A DNA stretch of 64,000 nt from Magnolia sinica (taxonomy: Eukaryota > Streptophyta > Magnoliopsida > Magnoliales > Magnoliaceae). Each line of letters begins with the position of its first letter. The first letter of the stretch is position 1. A program made the position numbers and the translations under genes. The notes under the pieces are model-generated. The model was not told where the DNA came from, did not search any database, and saw nothing but the letters and a program-made list of their open reading frames with translations. The stretch spans positions 77,372,177-77,436,176 of the forward strand of contig NC_080582.1 in NCBI RefSeq assembly GCF_029962835.1. The letters run 5' to 3'. Shown piece by piece: positions 32,581 through 43,253 of this stretch.

Positions 32581-33354
32581 CTAGGCATGATCATCATTTT
32601 GAAGCCTGAGAGCAAATAGGTCTGGATTTGTACCTTCAGAAAAGCCCAATGAGACATAGCATAAGTTTCAATTTTCTTGGAAGGTATACTGGCCTAGTGG
32701 GCTAGGCCCAGCTTGGACCTTGTTCTTTTAATTTCTAGCCACTGGGGCCATGCCAGGGGTGGAAGTGGGCCTCACCCACCGGGGTTGGCCATAGGTCGAT
32801 CCTCGTCTCGCCTTGAGCCTAGAAAGGTTGGCCCTACAGAGCCGGCCTTATAAGGGATCAAAGGTTTGAGATAGTCCAACTTACTATTATTATTTTTTTC
32901 TCCATCTACAACCAGTCACACAATATCATATAAATGGTTTGAAGTATTAAAACATGCTTGAATCTAACGGCTATCTTTAAACTATACATGCATTGTGATT
33001 GGTAACTGCTTCCAAGTGTTTTAAAACCATCCATTCTTCTTGTATAATGCTGGCCCATCAGATGATTGTACGTTCAGGCCTAGTTTAGGTGCTCAAGCCA
33101 AAACCTATGCCTTGGCCTGGCCCATTGCTACCTTAAAACTAAGACAGTCTTAGTTAGCTCATGGGCTGGGCTTAAAAGGCCTGGCCCGTTCATTCAGGCC
33201 CAACATAACTTGTGGAAGTTGTTATTCTCAACAAAGGGAACTACAGCCCCAAGAATGAGGGCCATGCATGTTGAACTTGAGTGTCTTTGTGGCACCCTTC
33301 ACTGTGCTGATGCAATAGTCCATCATGTCGAACACTGCCCAATGCTTGTATTAG
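32581..33354. other. Intergenic, GC-richer repeat debris
   Basis: Contains 'ctagtgggctaggcccagct' and 'ggcctggcccgttcattcag', reminiscent of hAT-like MITE ends, but no duplication was found. No gene. Confidence 0.4.
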
Positions 33355-33545
33355 TCCACTTCCAATGTCCAACATGATGGACAGCCCACATCAAGGTGGC
33401 CCCACATGATGGATGGTCCACATTGAAGGGTGACCCCACATGATGGATGTTTCAAATTGAAGATATGACCAAGTTGGATCCAACATAATGAATGATCCAC
33501 ATCAAAGGTTAGCCCACAAGATGGATGGTAGATATTGAGGGTGGA
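33355..33545. repeat. Second block of the 33-bp satellite-like repeat
   Basis: Five to six units, for example 'gtggccccacatgatggatg' and 'gtgaccccacatgatggatg'. Separated from the main array by about 775 bp and cut on the right by a solo LTR starting at 33546. Confidence 0.8.
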
Positions 33546-34263
33546 TGATGCATGGAAGGATGTGAGTTCGAGCATCGTCTTCCTCACATAGATAATTGTT
33601 CCAGATCCACGGAACTTTTCTTGACTTATCACGGAGAAATCTCGAATCCACAGGAAAAAGAAAATATAAATGATTCTAAAATATTCGAAATAATTTTATT
33701 GATGATGAAAAATGAGATTACAACTCCTTGAATAAGGCCATAAATCCAAGGGAGAAGTTTCGGAATCAAAGTATAACTAAAACTCTTAGAAATCGTGACT
33801 TACTATAAGTAGTAAACTTAATTATTATTTATAGACGGTAGTAATTTCCATTAGACCTCATGGTTTTCGGCCAAAAATAGTAAGTGTCCTATTTGGCTCA
33901 ACCATGCTATACTCATAATTATTCTAAGCACTTTTCATATTGGATGCAAGTCCTGAAGCCCAATGGATGAAGAGTTATAACCAAACTAAAACTTACTATA
34001 AATACTAAAAATGAAATTAAAATAGGAATTCGACTGTCGATATGATGGTATTTCGCAAATTTGGGGTGCACAACCTAGCGTAGCGGGATTGAGTGGCTAA
34101 AGTAGCTCGTCCTACCCCAAAATCACATATGGTACATCCAATAGCTCATTCTAGTTTGCGAGATACATCCATTTTAAGTTCTGACGGTCCTGATCACTTC
34201 TATCATCGACCGGATCTTTTCTGATCCATCTTGACCATGAAACTGTCCGTGACCTGCTCTACA
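33546..34263 (-). mobile_element. Solo LTR of a Ty3/gypsy element (family G3)
   Basis: Bounded TGATGCATGG ... CTGCTCTACA on +, the inverse of the LTR at 47510-48185 (TGTAGAG ... CTACATCA). Long matching blocks include 'tctcgcaaa(c)t(a/c)g(g)aatgagc' and 'tactatttatagtaag'. No internal region lies on either side, so it is a solo LTR. Flanking pentamers do not match. Confidence 0.75.
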
Positions 34264-34354
34264 TCAGTGGACCCAACAAATTTTAGATATAAGTACTTAT
34301 GTGATATTGGAAACCAAACATACTTTTATGAATAAATAGAAACTAAGAAAAGCT

Positions 34355-34620
34355 ACTTGACGTGCCTGATAAATGGCTTAGATCATGCATGTGCCTACTA
34401 TGTTCTCACCATGCTATCATAATGTTAATTATATAACATTTATATATAACATCTTACATACCCATCAAAATACAACTGAAAAATGTGTTGAAATAACATT
34501 TAATTGGAGATGTTCATTCTCCAAACATTGGAATTAAAGTTGAAATGCATGTTGAGACTTAAAAGCTATATATGAAAATAAAGCATGGAATACAGCTTAG
34601 TTTGTATTATCTTAACCTAC
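34355..34620 (+). pseudogene. Relic of a fifth secreted-peptide gene (intron and 3' end only)
   Basis: 'gacgtgcctgataaatggct' and 'atcttacatacccatcaaaa' match the intron of copy 1 (near 21900-22030). The sequence then jumps to 'tacagcttagtttgtattat', matching the 3' flank of copy 2 (near 24495). Both exons are absent: exon 2 appears deleted and exon 1 lies beyond the solo LTR junction or is lost. Confidence 0.6.
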
Positions 34621-35094
34621 ACGTGGTTCGGTAATCCAGACCATTGCTCCAATGGGTTGCACTTTTTTTTCCCACATGTAATTTTGTTAATATAAAAAAG
34701 AATCTGGATCCTCTACTTGCCATGAGGAAGAAACTCTTGTTTTCATGCATAATGATTAGTCCACATGCATTATCATTGCCATTGTCAGCACTTCTGCATT
34801 AACATGGCGCAATCATATTACAACAAACAGGAGTTTTTTGTTTGTAACAGGCACAAGATTCATATTAAAAATAAAAAATAAAAAAAATCAACATTCTCCT
34901 ACACCTAAAAAGGATAGACCATGCCTATCATATAAACCCACTGCAAGGCCCCCAGAAAAGATAGACGCAATATATTTTCTTGGGATCTCGATGGGTCAAT
35001 GGGTCGCACTTGATTAGACACTATTCTTGGGATCTATTAATATGGACTGTTGATGTGATTATCTTTTTAGCGGTTTACTTCTAGAATAATTTGA
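34621..35094. other. Intergenic, nothing seen
   Basis: AT-rich sequence with short poly-A/T runs; no frame, repeat end or RNA signature. Confidence 0.5.
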
Positions 35095-35600
35095 AGAGTG
35101 TCTTGAGTTAATTATAACTCGATAGGAGTACCATATACTTTTTGGAGTTTACTTAGACTCATTTTGACATCTCATTTTAGAACATAATCTAAAAAATGAA
35201 GCAGATCCAAATATTAGGTGGACCATATCAAATGAAACATTCATGATTGAATCCATATCATTCAAGGACTTCATGGGGCCACCAAAATGTTTATTTGTCA
35301 TTCAACCTGTTGATAAGGTCATGAAGACCTGGATGAAGAGACCAAACAAATATCAGCTTGATCCAAAGCTTTTGTGGCCCACGAGAAGATTTTAATTGCC
35401 AATTACCATTATTTCCTGTATTATGGTCCACTTGAGATTTGGATCTGCTTCATTTTTAGGTTCATGTCCTAAAATGAGTTTTCAAAACAGATGGACGGCA
35501 TGGATATAATGCACATGAGTTTTCAAAACAGATGGATGGCGTGGATATAATGTACATACAAAAAGGTGGGCCCCATGGTCAGGATCCCACCCACCTCGTG
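35095..35600. mobile_element. Long-TIR MITE copy with a 41-bp internal duplication
   Basis: Arms 'cattttagaacataatctaa' and 'ttcatgtcctaaaatgagtt' are inverse. In the right arm 'tgagttttcaaaacagatgg' starts at 35475 and again at 35516: a 41-bp direct duplication with three substitutions. Ends are unclear; the right edge reads 'gtgggccccatggtcaggat'. Confidence 0.65.
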
Positions 35601-36365
35601 GATCCGGGGATTCACCGAAGCCGTTCCCATTTTTATGCATCAAGCGCCACCAGAGTATCATTTCACTCCCTTCTAGTATTTCTTTTGTGCAGTGGGTCAT
35701 ACTTGGTGGGACCCATCAGATGTTCGGTCAACTGCCATTAATCACTTGCACCTGAAATTATCAACGACGACAAACGCCAACATCGATGGTTGCATGCTTT
35801 TTTCTTTTATCTTTCTGATAGGGGCCACTGCCAGTCACAGCACGGCACGCCTAGTGGTGGGATCGGAGTCGTCTACAACACCCTGTTTTATGCAGCTTGT
35901 AATACAATCCAAGCTCTTTGATTTTTCTATCTTCGCTTCATCCTCATGGCCCACACCTGATGAACGGTTTTGATGAAAATACAAACCATGGTGGCCCACC
36001 CACAAACCTATGGTTGGCATCCCAACATCATTGTTCCTTGCAGTATGGCCCACCTGAGCGGTGAGATTTTTGGCACCGGTAGCCAGAATCCAGGAGCGCA
36101 TCTGATGAACGGAGTGGATTTCACATATATTACATGGTGGGCCCAAAGAGTTTGACAGTTTTGCGCGGCGAGTAAAACACGTATGTTACAAGATTCCATG
36201 CAGTAGGAATGCTACGGCTATACGCGCGAATCACACACCGCTGGCATTGGCCCACAAGATTGTGGGGCCACCATGATATCTGTATTAAATCCACTCCGTC
36301 CATCATTTGAGCCAGATCATTTTAGATTATGACACTGGCTTTAACTACAGGAAAAAGTGGTATGC
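35601..36365. mobile_element. MITE fragments
   Basis: 35690-36150 holds MITE-like pieces ('tggcccacacctgatgaacg', 'gatgaacggagtggatttca'). 36240-36360 is a left arm ('ggggccaccatgatatctgt', 'atccactccgtccatcattt') stopped by the insertion at about 36368. Frames on both strands here have no domains. Confidence 0.5.
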
Positions 36366-36367
36366 TG

Positions 36368-36700
36368 GGCATTGGATTGAGTCAGATCGGATTGGGTCCA
36401 AACCGTCTTAGTTCGAATTTTATATCGGTAGACCAGAACTTGATCCAATGCAAGACCAAGTCCGGGTCATCTAACTCAATCCGATCGGATGCACCTTTCC
36501 CCGAACCGAGTCCAAATTGATTTGAAAAACCAAATCGGAACGGGTTGAGCACCATTTGGATAAAAAGATAGAAGGCGGTGATACAAAGGGCGAGAGAGAG
36601 GATGAACAGCTGAAAAGGACGGAAAGCTGAGTTTTTATTAGATTTGCTGTGGATATCCACGAAAACACAATAATAAAAAAATTAGGGATATGCTGTCACG
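36368..36700. mobile_element. Probable hAT-like MITE fragment
   Basis: 'gctgggcattggattgagtc' followed by 'agatcggattgggtccaaac' matches the subterminal style of the hAT element ending at 13294 (inverse ...cggattgagtcagatgac). The right end and target duplication were not found. Confidence 0.45.
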
Positions 36701-37214
36701 ATGGTTTACGTATCCAGCATTTATTGTGATCAGGACTGTTGACTTGGTAGACCTAAGTTATAAAAAATTGAAACACGTAAAATAGAACATGACAGATACG
36801 TGCAATCCTACCACCACTCATGGTACCGTATAATTTTTCCCACCAAAGTGAAGCTTGTGTATGAAATCTGTACCCTAAAATCTGTAGGGATCACCATAAT
36901 AGTCATAGAAGAAAAAATCAAATCGATCGTATTATCAGATTGGATTTAAGAATAGAATCAACGGATCACCAACGTTCTAAATCAACATTATTTATGGCCC
37001 ATATATTGATCTAATAATTCCCATTTTTTAGAATTATGATCATCATGGTGGGGCCTAAAGTTTTCATGGTATGGATTTATTTATAAAAATGGAATATTGG
37101 TGGAAATGATGGTATAACGCTGCAAGTGTGGTGCCGTTGAACAATTCTCAGAAGAAAATACCCTTCTCAGAACAAATCTCAGAACAAAATACCCTCCTCA
37201 AACTTAACGTTCCA
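36701..37214. other. Intergenic, nothing seen
   Basis: No gene. A short duplication 'tctcagaa(g/c)aaaataccct' occurs at 37146-37200. Confidence 0.45.
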
Positions 37215-37606
37215 CGCTATATACAGGGCTTCGTGTATTAACATCAGCAAGTTCTTTGGGAGGTGTGTGTTATATCCAAAATGTCCATCCATTTGGAGAG
37301 CTTGTCTTAAGGCTTGACCCGAAAAATAAGACAAATCTAAAGATCGCACTGCAAAAAACAGTGGGGGATTGATCGTTTACCATTGAAATCCATTTTCAGA
37401 TCATAGAAGTTTTAGATCAATATGAAATTTATTTTTCCATTTCATCCATGTATTTTTAACATTATTAACAGATTAGATGAAAAATAAACGTTATGATGAG
37501 GCCCATGTAACTTTGATATCATTTGAGCCATTCGTAGAACTCAGAGCTCGAGGCACGTACACGCACGTCTTTGCACGACACGTATATGCATCAGCTAGCT
37601 TGTGTG
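37215..37606. mobile_element. Long-TIR MITE, type D (copy D5), internally deleted
   Basis: The left arm 'tatatccaaaatgtccatcc' and right arm 'actcagagctcgaggcacgt', then 'cacgacacgtatatgcatca', are type D. The middle-right portion is missing ('cgttatgatgaggcccatgt' joins directly to the right arm). Copy A2 begins within its right terminus. Confidence 0.65.
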
Positions 37607-38150
37607 GGACGCAGATTAGTTACCGACAGGTTGAGTAGCTAGACTCCCTGCTGAAGTGACGTGACTAAGTTCTGTGGGACCCGCCATGATATATTTAGTG
37701 TATCCGGACCGTCCGTTCATTTGGAGATATCATTTTAGGGCAGGAGCCAATGAGTCAAATTCAAAGCTCAAATGAACCCCACCACAGAAAATAGTGGAGA
37801 GAATGACACTCACCATTAAAATTTTCTGAGGCTCACAAAAGTTTTCGATCAAACTGAAATTTGTGTTTTCCCTTCTTTCATGTCTGTCTTAACTTGTGAT
37901 CACGTTGGATCTTAGATGAACATCATAGTGGACTTTAGGAAGGTTTCAACGGTAGGGTCACTCTTCCCACTGTTTTCTGTGGTGGGGTCCAATCCAAATC
38001 TAGATCTGACTCATTCTTTGTCTCATGGACTAAAATGATCTCTACAAATTCATGGACGGTACGGATACAACACATAAATCATGGTGGGTCTCACAGAACC
38101 TGGTAACGTCACTTCAGTAGGAGTCTCGGTGGCTACTCAACCTATCACTT
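37607..38150. mobile_element. Long-TIR MITE, type A (copy A2)
   Basis: The left end GGACGCAGATTAGTTACCGA is followed by 'caggttgagtagctagactc'. The right arm ends 'gtggctactcaacctatcac', inverse of the left. The right terminus has decayed. Confidence 0.75.
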
Positions 38151-38214
38151 ATGAGTATAGTGGCCTGCGTGTGATACAAGCAATCAATTTAAAGTTTATC
38201 CAGTATAATTAGCG

Positions 38215-38890
38215 TACATGTGATATATCGTGAATGCACGTGGGCCCACCTCAAATGCATGTGGTTGATCCACATTGTACCATATCATTTTAGGGGTTGA
38301 ACCCAAAATTTATGCATATCCAAAGCTCAAGTGGACCATACCATCGGAAAAAGTAGAAGACTGATGATGCAAACATCCAATGGCTCTATTTTAACCTCAG
38401 CCCTTTTCTCAACAGTTAAAGATGCAAACATTCAATGACTCTATTTTAACTTCATATTATATGACTGGATCGAATCGGATTACGAATCAAATTGGTTCGG
38501 ATTGACATTGATCCGAACTCAATTCGATGAACGATCGACGGATCAGACTGACCCTACTCGAACTGCACCGATCCAGGCCGTTAGTTCAGTTCGAATCGGG
38601 TCGGATCTAGCCAGATCGAGTTGGATCTACCGGATCGGGTTAGACATGCCCAGTTCTAGGTATAGGTGATGCTCACCAATGAAACTATCTTTGGCCCACC
38701 TAAGTTTTGAGTTGGGATGATGTTTGTTTTTTCATTCACCCTGGTGGAATTTATCTTCAACGAGTCGGACGGCACATCACAGGAGATTCTACGAAGGTTT
38801 CAATGGTGAGCGTCATGTCCTCACTTTCTTTGGGTGGCCCACTTGAGATTTGGAACAGCCCAATTTTTAGGGACGTGGAGTGCATATTGA
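38215..38890. mobile_element. MITE split by a hAT-like insertion
   Basis: The left part reaches 38460 and contains a 56-bp-spaced direct repeat (gatgcaaacatccaatggct, gatgcaaacattcaatgact). 38461-38662 is rich in cggatcg/gatcgagt and ends 'atgcccagttcta', inverse TAGAACTGGGCAT, a hAT-like end. MITE sequence resumes at 38663. The opposite hAT end is unclear. Confidence 0.5.
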
Positions 38891-38899
38891 AGGGATGTA

Positions 38900-39300
38900 T
38901 GTGCTGGCAGGTGTTTTATCCCCACCACCCATTCATTTTGTCAGCCATTATAAGACATGAGCTCAAAAATGTAACAGTTATAAATCTCAGGTGTAGCACA
39001 CCACAGAAAACAGTGATGATTGAACGCCCACCATTAAAAATTTATTGAGCCACAAAAGTTTTAGACCAAGCTGATATTTGCTTTTTCCCTTCATTCAAGC
39101 CCAGGTAACCCAATCAACTAGTTGGATGGCAACCCTTAGATAACGGTGGGCATTTAATCACCACAGTTCTGTGTTGTCGTCCACCTGAGAATATTGATAT
39201 GCCTCATATTTTAGTTGATAAGCCACATACATTGACACTGGGCCCAACAGAGTTTACTCACTACGATAGCACTGAGTAAGTCAGTACGGAATCCGATTTT
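38900..39300. mobile_element. Long-TIR MITE core copy, ends uncertain
   Basis: 'cacaccacagaaaacagtga' followed by 'accattaaaaatttattgag' is the usual left core, and 'ccacctgagaatattgatat' is the right arm. The termini are degraded. Confidence 0.55.
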
Positions 39301-39767
39301 ATTCCAGTGTATGCGTAGGGCCCTCGTATCTTGGAGTGTTGAATGGGTCGGGTCGGCCTACGGGTCCACATGCAAAACTTGGTCGAGAGAAATCTCCGAC
39401 TGGTCGAGAGTTCCGTGATTAATGAAACATGTAGTCAGGGTCATGGGTCAAGCTTCGGCTCCAAATCTTTCCCATTAAGTCAGGGTTAGGCAAATACCAA
39501 CCTGACCTGAATCCAACCTATTGTCACCTCTGCTTGTCTGAGTCTGGGCTATAATTCACTCAGGTACAGTACATATATTTCATTTTCAACCAGAGATGCT
39601 AACCGCGACGCACATAGATGAACCACGCATGTGGCATTGGAGGATGGTGATTTTTGGTTCCGTCCAAAGGCGGGGTGGCGGATTCATGGATTAGATCTCA
39701 TTAAAACCAGTGGTTCGGTCCAAATCAGTCAAGTAACAGCTATTATCAGATTGCCTGTGAACCCGGG
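39301..39767. other. Intergenic
   Basis: No gene. 39610-39770 contains 'ggcggattcatggattagat' and 'ccagtggttcggtccaaatc', possibly another MITE end. Confidence 0.4.
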
Positions 39768-39937
39768 CACAATGATATCACTGTGGAGTGCGGATCCGGT
39801 GTTTCCTGGAGTAAGGAAATCCCTTGCTCCATCGTTTTCATTGGTCCACGTCACTATAAGTGTCATGTCACTAATTTTTTTTAATATATTAAAAAAGTTA
39901 CATTGGATAAAAAGTATGAGGGAGACGTTAGACACGG

Positions 39938-40462
39938 GGAGGCGGATTTCCTGCCAAAGCCTTTTGCAGTAAGCTCCTGTCGCAACGATTTTGGATGGGG
40001 ACCACTGCGATTTTTGTGATAAATCCAACCTGTTAATCCTTTTTTCGGTATTATTTTCAGACACTGAGGTGTGTATAAAACTCAAATGAGCCACACAAGA
40101 GTAAACAGTGGGGATTTAGTGACCACCGTTGAAATATTTATATGACCACAAAAGTTTTGCATCGGGTCTAATGTTTTTGGTGTTTTCACTTCATCCTAGT
40201 AAGAATTGACCTTATAAACGGTTTGAATGGCATATAAACATCAAGACACCGAGGAAGGTTTCAACGGTAGGAATTTCTTTCTCTACCGTTTCATGTGTAT
40301 GGCCCAGTTGAGTTTTCGATCATCCTAATTTTTGGTTGCATATCTTAAAATGATCTCTAAAAATGGATAAATGGATTTGATTTCTTATAAACATCACGGT
40401 GGACCCCACCTTACATCCTAGTGCTGAAACTTCCTGTGAAAGGCTTTCCCCATTGAATTTCA
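39938..40462. mobile_element. Long-TIR MITE, type C (copy C3, left arm of the palindrome)
   Basis: Starts 'ggcggatttcctgccaaagc' and ends 'cttcctgtgaaaggctttcc'; the inner arm words match copy C1. Mirrored by 42650-43100. Confidence 0.7.
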
Positions 40463-40465
40463 TTG

Positions 40466-40983
40466 GAAACAGATTGGCTACTCCCCTGCCACTCGGTGCT
40501 ATGTGGGCCCACCATGATGTATGTGTTTCATCCATGCCGTCCATCTATTTTTCTAGATCATTTTATGGTATGAGACCAAAAATGAGGTATAACCCAATCT
40601 CAAGTGAACCACATTACATGAAACAGTGTTGAATGAACGTCGACCATTAAAAAATTCTGCGGACCATAAAAGTTTTGGATCAAGCTGATCCTTGTTTTTT
40701 CCCTTCATCTAGGTCTTTATGACCATATCAACAGATTGGATGTGAAATAAACAATACAGTGGGCTTTAGGAGGGCTTTAATGATGGATATCCAATCACCA
40801 TTGTTTTCCTGTGGTGTGGTCCATGTGAGATTTATATCCCTCTCTTTTTTTGGATCAAAACTTTAAATTATATGTAAAAATAAATTAACGGAATCGATGA
40901 AACACATACATCATCGTGGGGCCCACAGAGCACCGACCACCACCACTAGGCTAGTGGTAGGGGGAGTAACCAATCCGCTTCCG
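40466..40983. mobile_element. Long-TIR MITE, type B (copy B2)
   Basis: Ends 'ggaaacagattggctactcc' and 'ggagtaaccaatccgcttcc' are inverse; total 518 bp. Mirrored by B3, also 518 bp, so almost no net indels separate the two. Confidence 0.75.
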
Positions 40984-41013
40984 TTTTCATTTGGGATCCA
41001 GTGAACATGGTGA

Positions 41014-41532
41014 GTAGTGAGATTCAGCAACTGAAGTGATGTTACCTATTTATGTGGGTTCCACTATGATGTATGTTTTGTATCCACACCGTCCATCCAT
41101 TTGGAGAGATCATTTTAGGGCATGAGCCAAAGAATGAATCAGATCCAAAACTCGAGTGGACCCCACCACAGAAAACAGTGGAGAGAGTCACGCCCACCAT
41201 TAAAAACTTCCAAGGGCCACAATTTTTCGATCAAGCTGATATTTGTGTTTTTCCTTCTTTAATGTCTGTGTTAACTTATGAAGAGGTTGGATCTCAAATA
41301 AAAATTGCGGTGGACCTTAGGAAGGCTTCAACGGTGGACATCACTCTCCTCACTGTTTTCTGTGGTAGGGTCCACTCCAGCATTGGATCTGCCTCATTCT
41401 TTTGATCATGCCCTAAAAATGATCTCTCTAAATGGATGGACTGTGTGGATACAACACATACATCTTGGTGGGCCCTACAAAACTTGGTGGCGTCACTTTA
41501 GTAGCGAGTCTAACTACTCAACTTATCAATGA
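41014..41532. mobile_element. Long-TIR MITE, type A (copy A3)
   Basis: Left arm 'gagtagtgagattcagcaac' then 'tgaagtgatgttacc'; right arm 'ggtggcgtcactttagtagc'. Outer ends are eroded. It sits just left of the palindrome centre. Confidence 0.7.
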
Positions 41533-41570
41533 CATAGCATAATTAAATTTTAGAAGAAAGAAATTATAAG

Positions 41571-42105
41571 TGGATTAGCTACCGACACATTGAGTAGCTA
41601 GACTCGCTACCGAAGTGTTGCCACCAAGTTTTGTGGGGCCCACCATGATGTATGTGTTGTATCCACACTGTCCATCCACTTGGAGAGATCATTTTAGGGC
41701 ATGATCAAAAGAATGAGGCAGATCCAATGCTGGAGTAGACCCCACCACAGAAAACAGAGAGGAGAGTGATGTCCACCGTTAAAGCCTTCCTAAGGTCCAC
41801 CATGATTTTTATTTGAGATCCAACCTCTTCATAAGTTAACACAGACATTAAAGAAGGAAAAACACAAATATCAACTTGATCGAAAACTTTTGTGGCCCTT
41901 AAAAGTTTTTAATGATGTGCATGACTCTCTCCACTGTTTTCTGTGGTGGGGTCCACTCGAGTTTTGGATTTGATTCATTCTTTGGCTCATGCCTTAAAAT
42001 GATCTCTCCAAATGGATGGACGATGTGGATACAAAACATACATCATAGTGGGACCCACATAAATATGTGACATCACTTCAATAGCGAGTCTCACTACTTA
42101 ACGTG
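41571..42105. mobile_element. Long-TIR MITE, type A (copy A4)
   Basis: Starts 'ggattagctaccgacacatt' then 'gagtagctagactcgctacc'; ends 'catcacttcaatagcgagtc'. Mirror of A3 to the right of the loop (41533-41570). Confidence 0.75.
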
Positions 42106-42128
42106 TGCACTGAATCTCAAATGGAAAC

Positions 42129-42646
42129 GGAAGCGGATTGGCTACTCCCCCTACCACCGGCACGGTAGTAGTGGTCGATGCTCTGTGGGCCCCACCATGA
42201 TGTATGCGTTTCATCCATTCCGTTAATATATTTTTATATATAATTTTAGGGCTTGATCCCAAAAATGAGAGGGATATAAATCTCACATGGACCGCACCAC
42301 CGGAAAACAATGGTGATTGGATATCCATCATTAAAGCCCTCTTAAGGCCCACTGTACTGTTTATTTGACATCCAATCTATTGATTTAGTCATAAAGACCT
42401 ATATGAAGGGAAAAAACAAGGATTAGCTTGATCCAAAACTTTTATGGTCCACAAAAAATTTTAATGGTCGATGTTCATTCAACACTGTTTCATGTAATGT
42501 GGTCCACTTGAGATTGGGTTATACCTCATTTTTAGTCTCATAACATAAACTGATCTAGAAAAATAGATGGACGGCATGGATGAAACACATACATCATGGT
42601 GAGCCCACATAGCACCAAGTGGCGGGGGAGTAGCCAATCCGTTTCC
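42129..42646. mobile_element. Long-TIR MITE, type B (copy B3)
   Basis: Ends GGAAGCGGATTGGCTACTCC and 'gagtagccaatccgtttcc'. 518 bp. Adjacent nonamers do not match, so the duplication is not preserved. Confidence 0.75.
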
Positions 42647-42649
42647 ACT

Positions 42650-43100
42650 GGAATTCACTGGGGAAAGCCTTTCACAGGAAGTTCCAGCGCTAGGATTTAA
42701 GGTGGGGTCCACCAATCCCTTCATCCATTTTCAAAGATCAATTTTAGGACAACCAAAAATTAGGATGATCGAAACTCAACTGGGCCATACAAAATGAAAC
42801 AGTGGAGACTATATGCCATCCAAACCGTTTATAAAGTCATTTTTACTGGGATGAAGTGAAAACACCAATAAAATTAAACCGATACAAAACTTTTGTGTCC
42901 AGATAAATATTTCAACAGTGGTCACTAAATCCTCATTGTTTCCTCTCATGTGGCCCATTTGAGTTTTATATACATCAATGTCTTTAAATGATATCTAAAA
43001 ACGGATAAACGGATTGGATTTATCACAAACATGGCAGTGGGCCCATTTAGAATTCTTGCGCAGGAGCTTACTGCAAAACGTTTTCGCTGGAAATCCGCGC
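42650..43100. mobile_element. Long-TIR MITE, type C (copy C4)
   Basis: Mirror of C3: 'ggaaagcctttcacaggaag' to 'cgctggaaatccgcgcaacg'. It is about 75 bp shorter because of a deletion in the part matching 40230-40290. Confidence 0.7.
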
Positions 43101-43253
43101 AACGTCTCCTTTATACTTCTTATCAAATGTAACTTTTTAATATATTAAAAAAATTTGGTGACCTGGTACTTACAGTGACATGGACCAATGAAAACGCCTG
43201 ACTCCAGGAAACACCGGATCCGCACTCCATCTCTGTGACCACGGCTTTGTGCC

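Larger units (their letters stand above)
39768..43253. repeat. Large inverted duplication (about 1.7-kb arms, about 40-bp loop)
   Basis: The left arm (39768-41532) is the reverse complement of the right arm (41570-43253), with scattered substitutions and small indels. Anchors: 'gcggatccggtgtttcctgg' at 39790 against 'ccaggaaacaccggatccgc' at 43204; 'gcagtaagctcctg' against 'caggagcttactgc'; 'gtagggggagtaaccaatcc' against 'ggattggctactccccctac'. The order is C-B-A | A-B-C of three MITE types. A transcript through it would fold into a very long hairpin. Confidence 0.9.

Noticed and set aside
39631-40094. 113- and 121-codon ORFs on both strands
   Set aside because: They lie in the left arm of the inverted duplication and translate MITE sequence.
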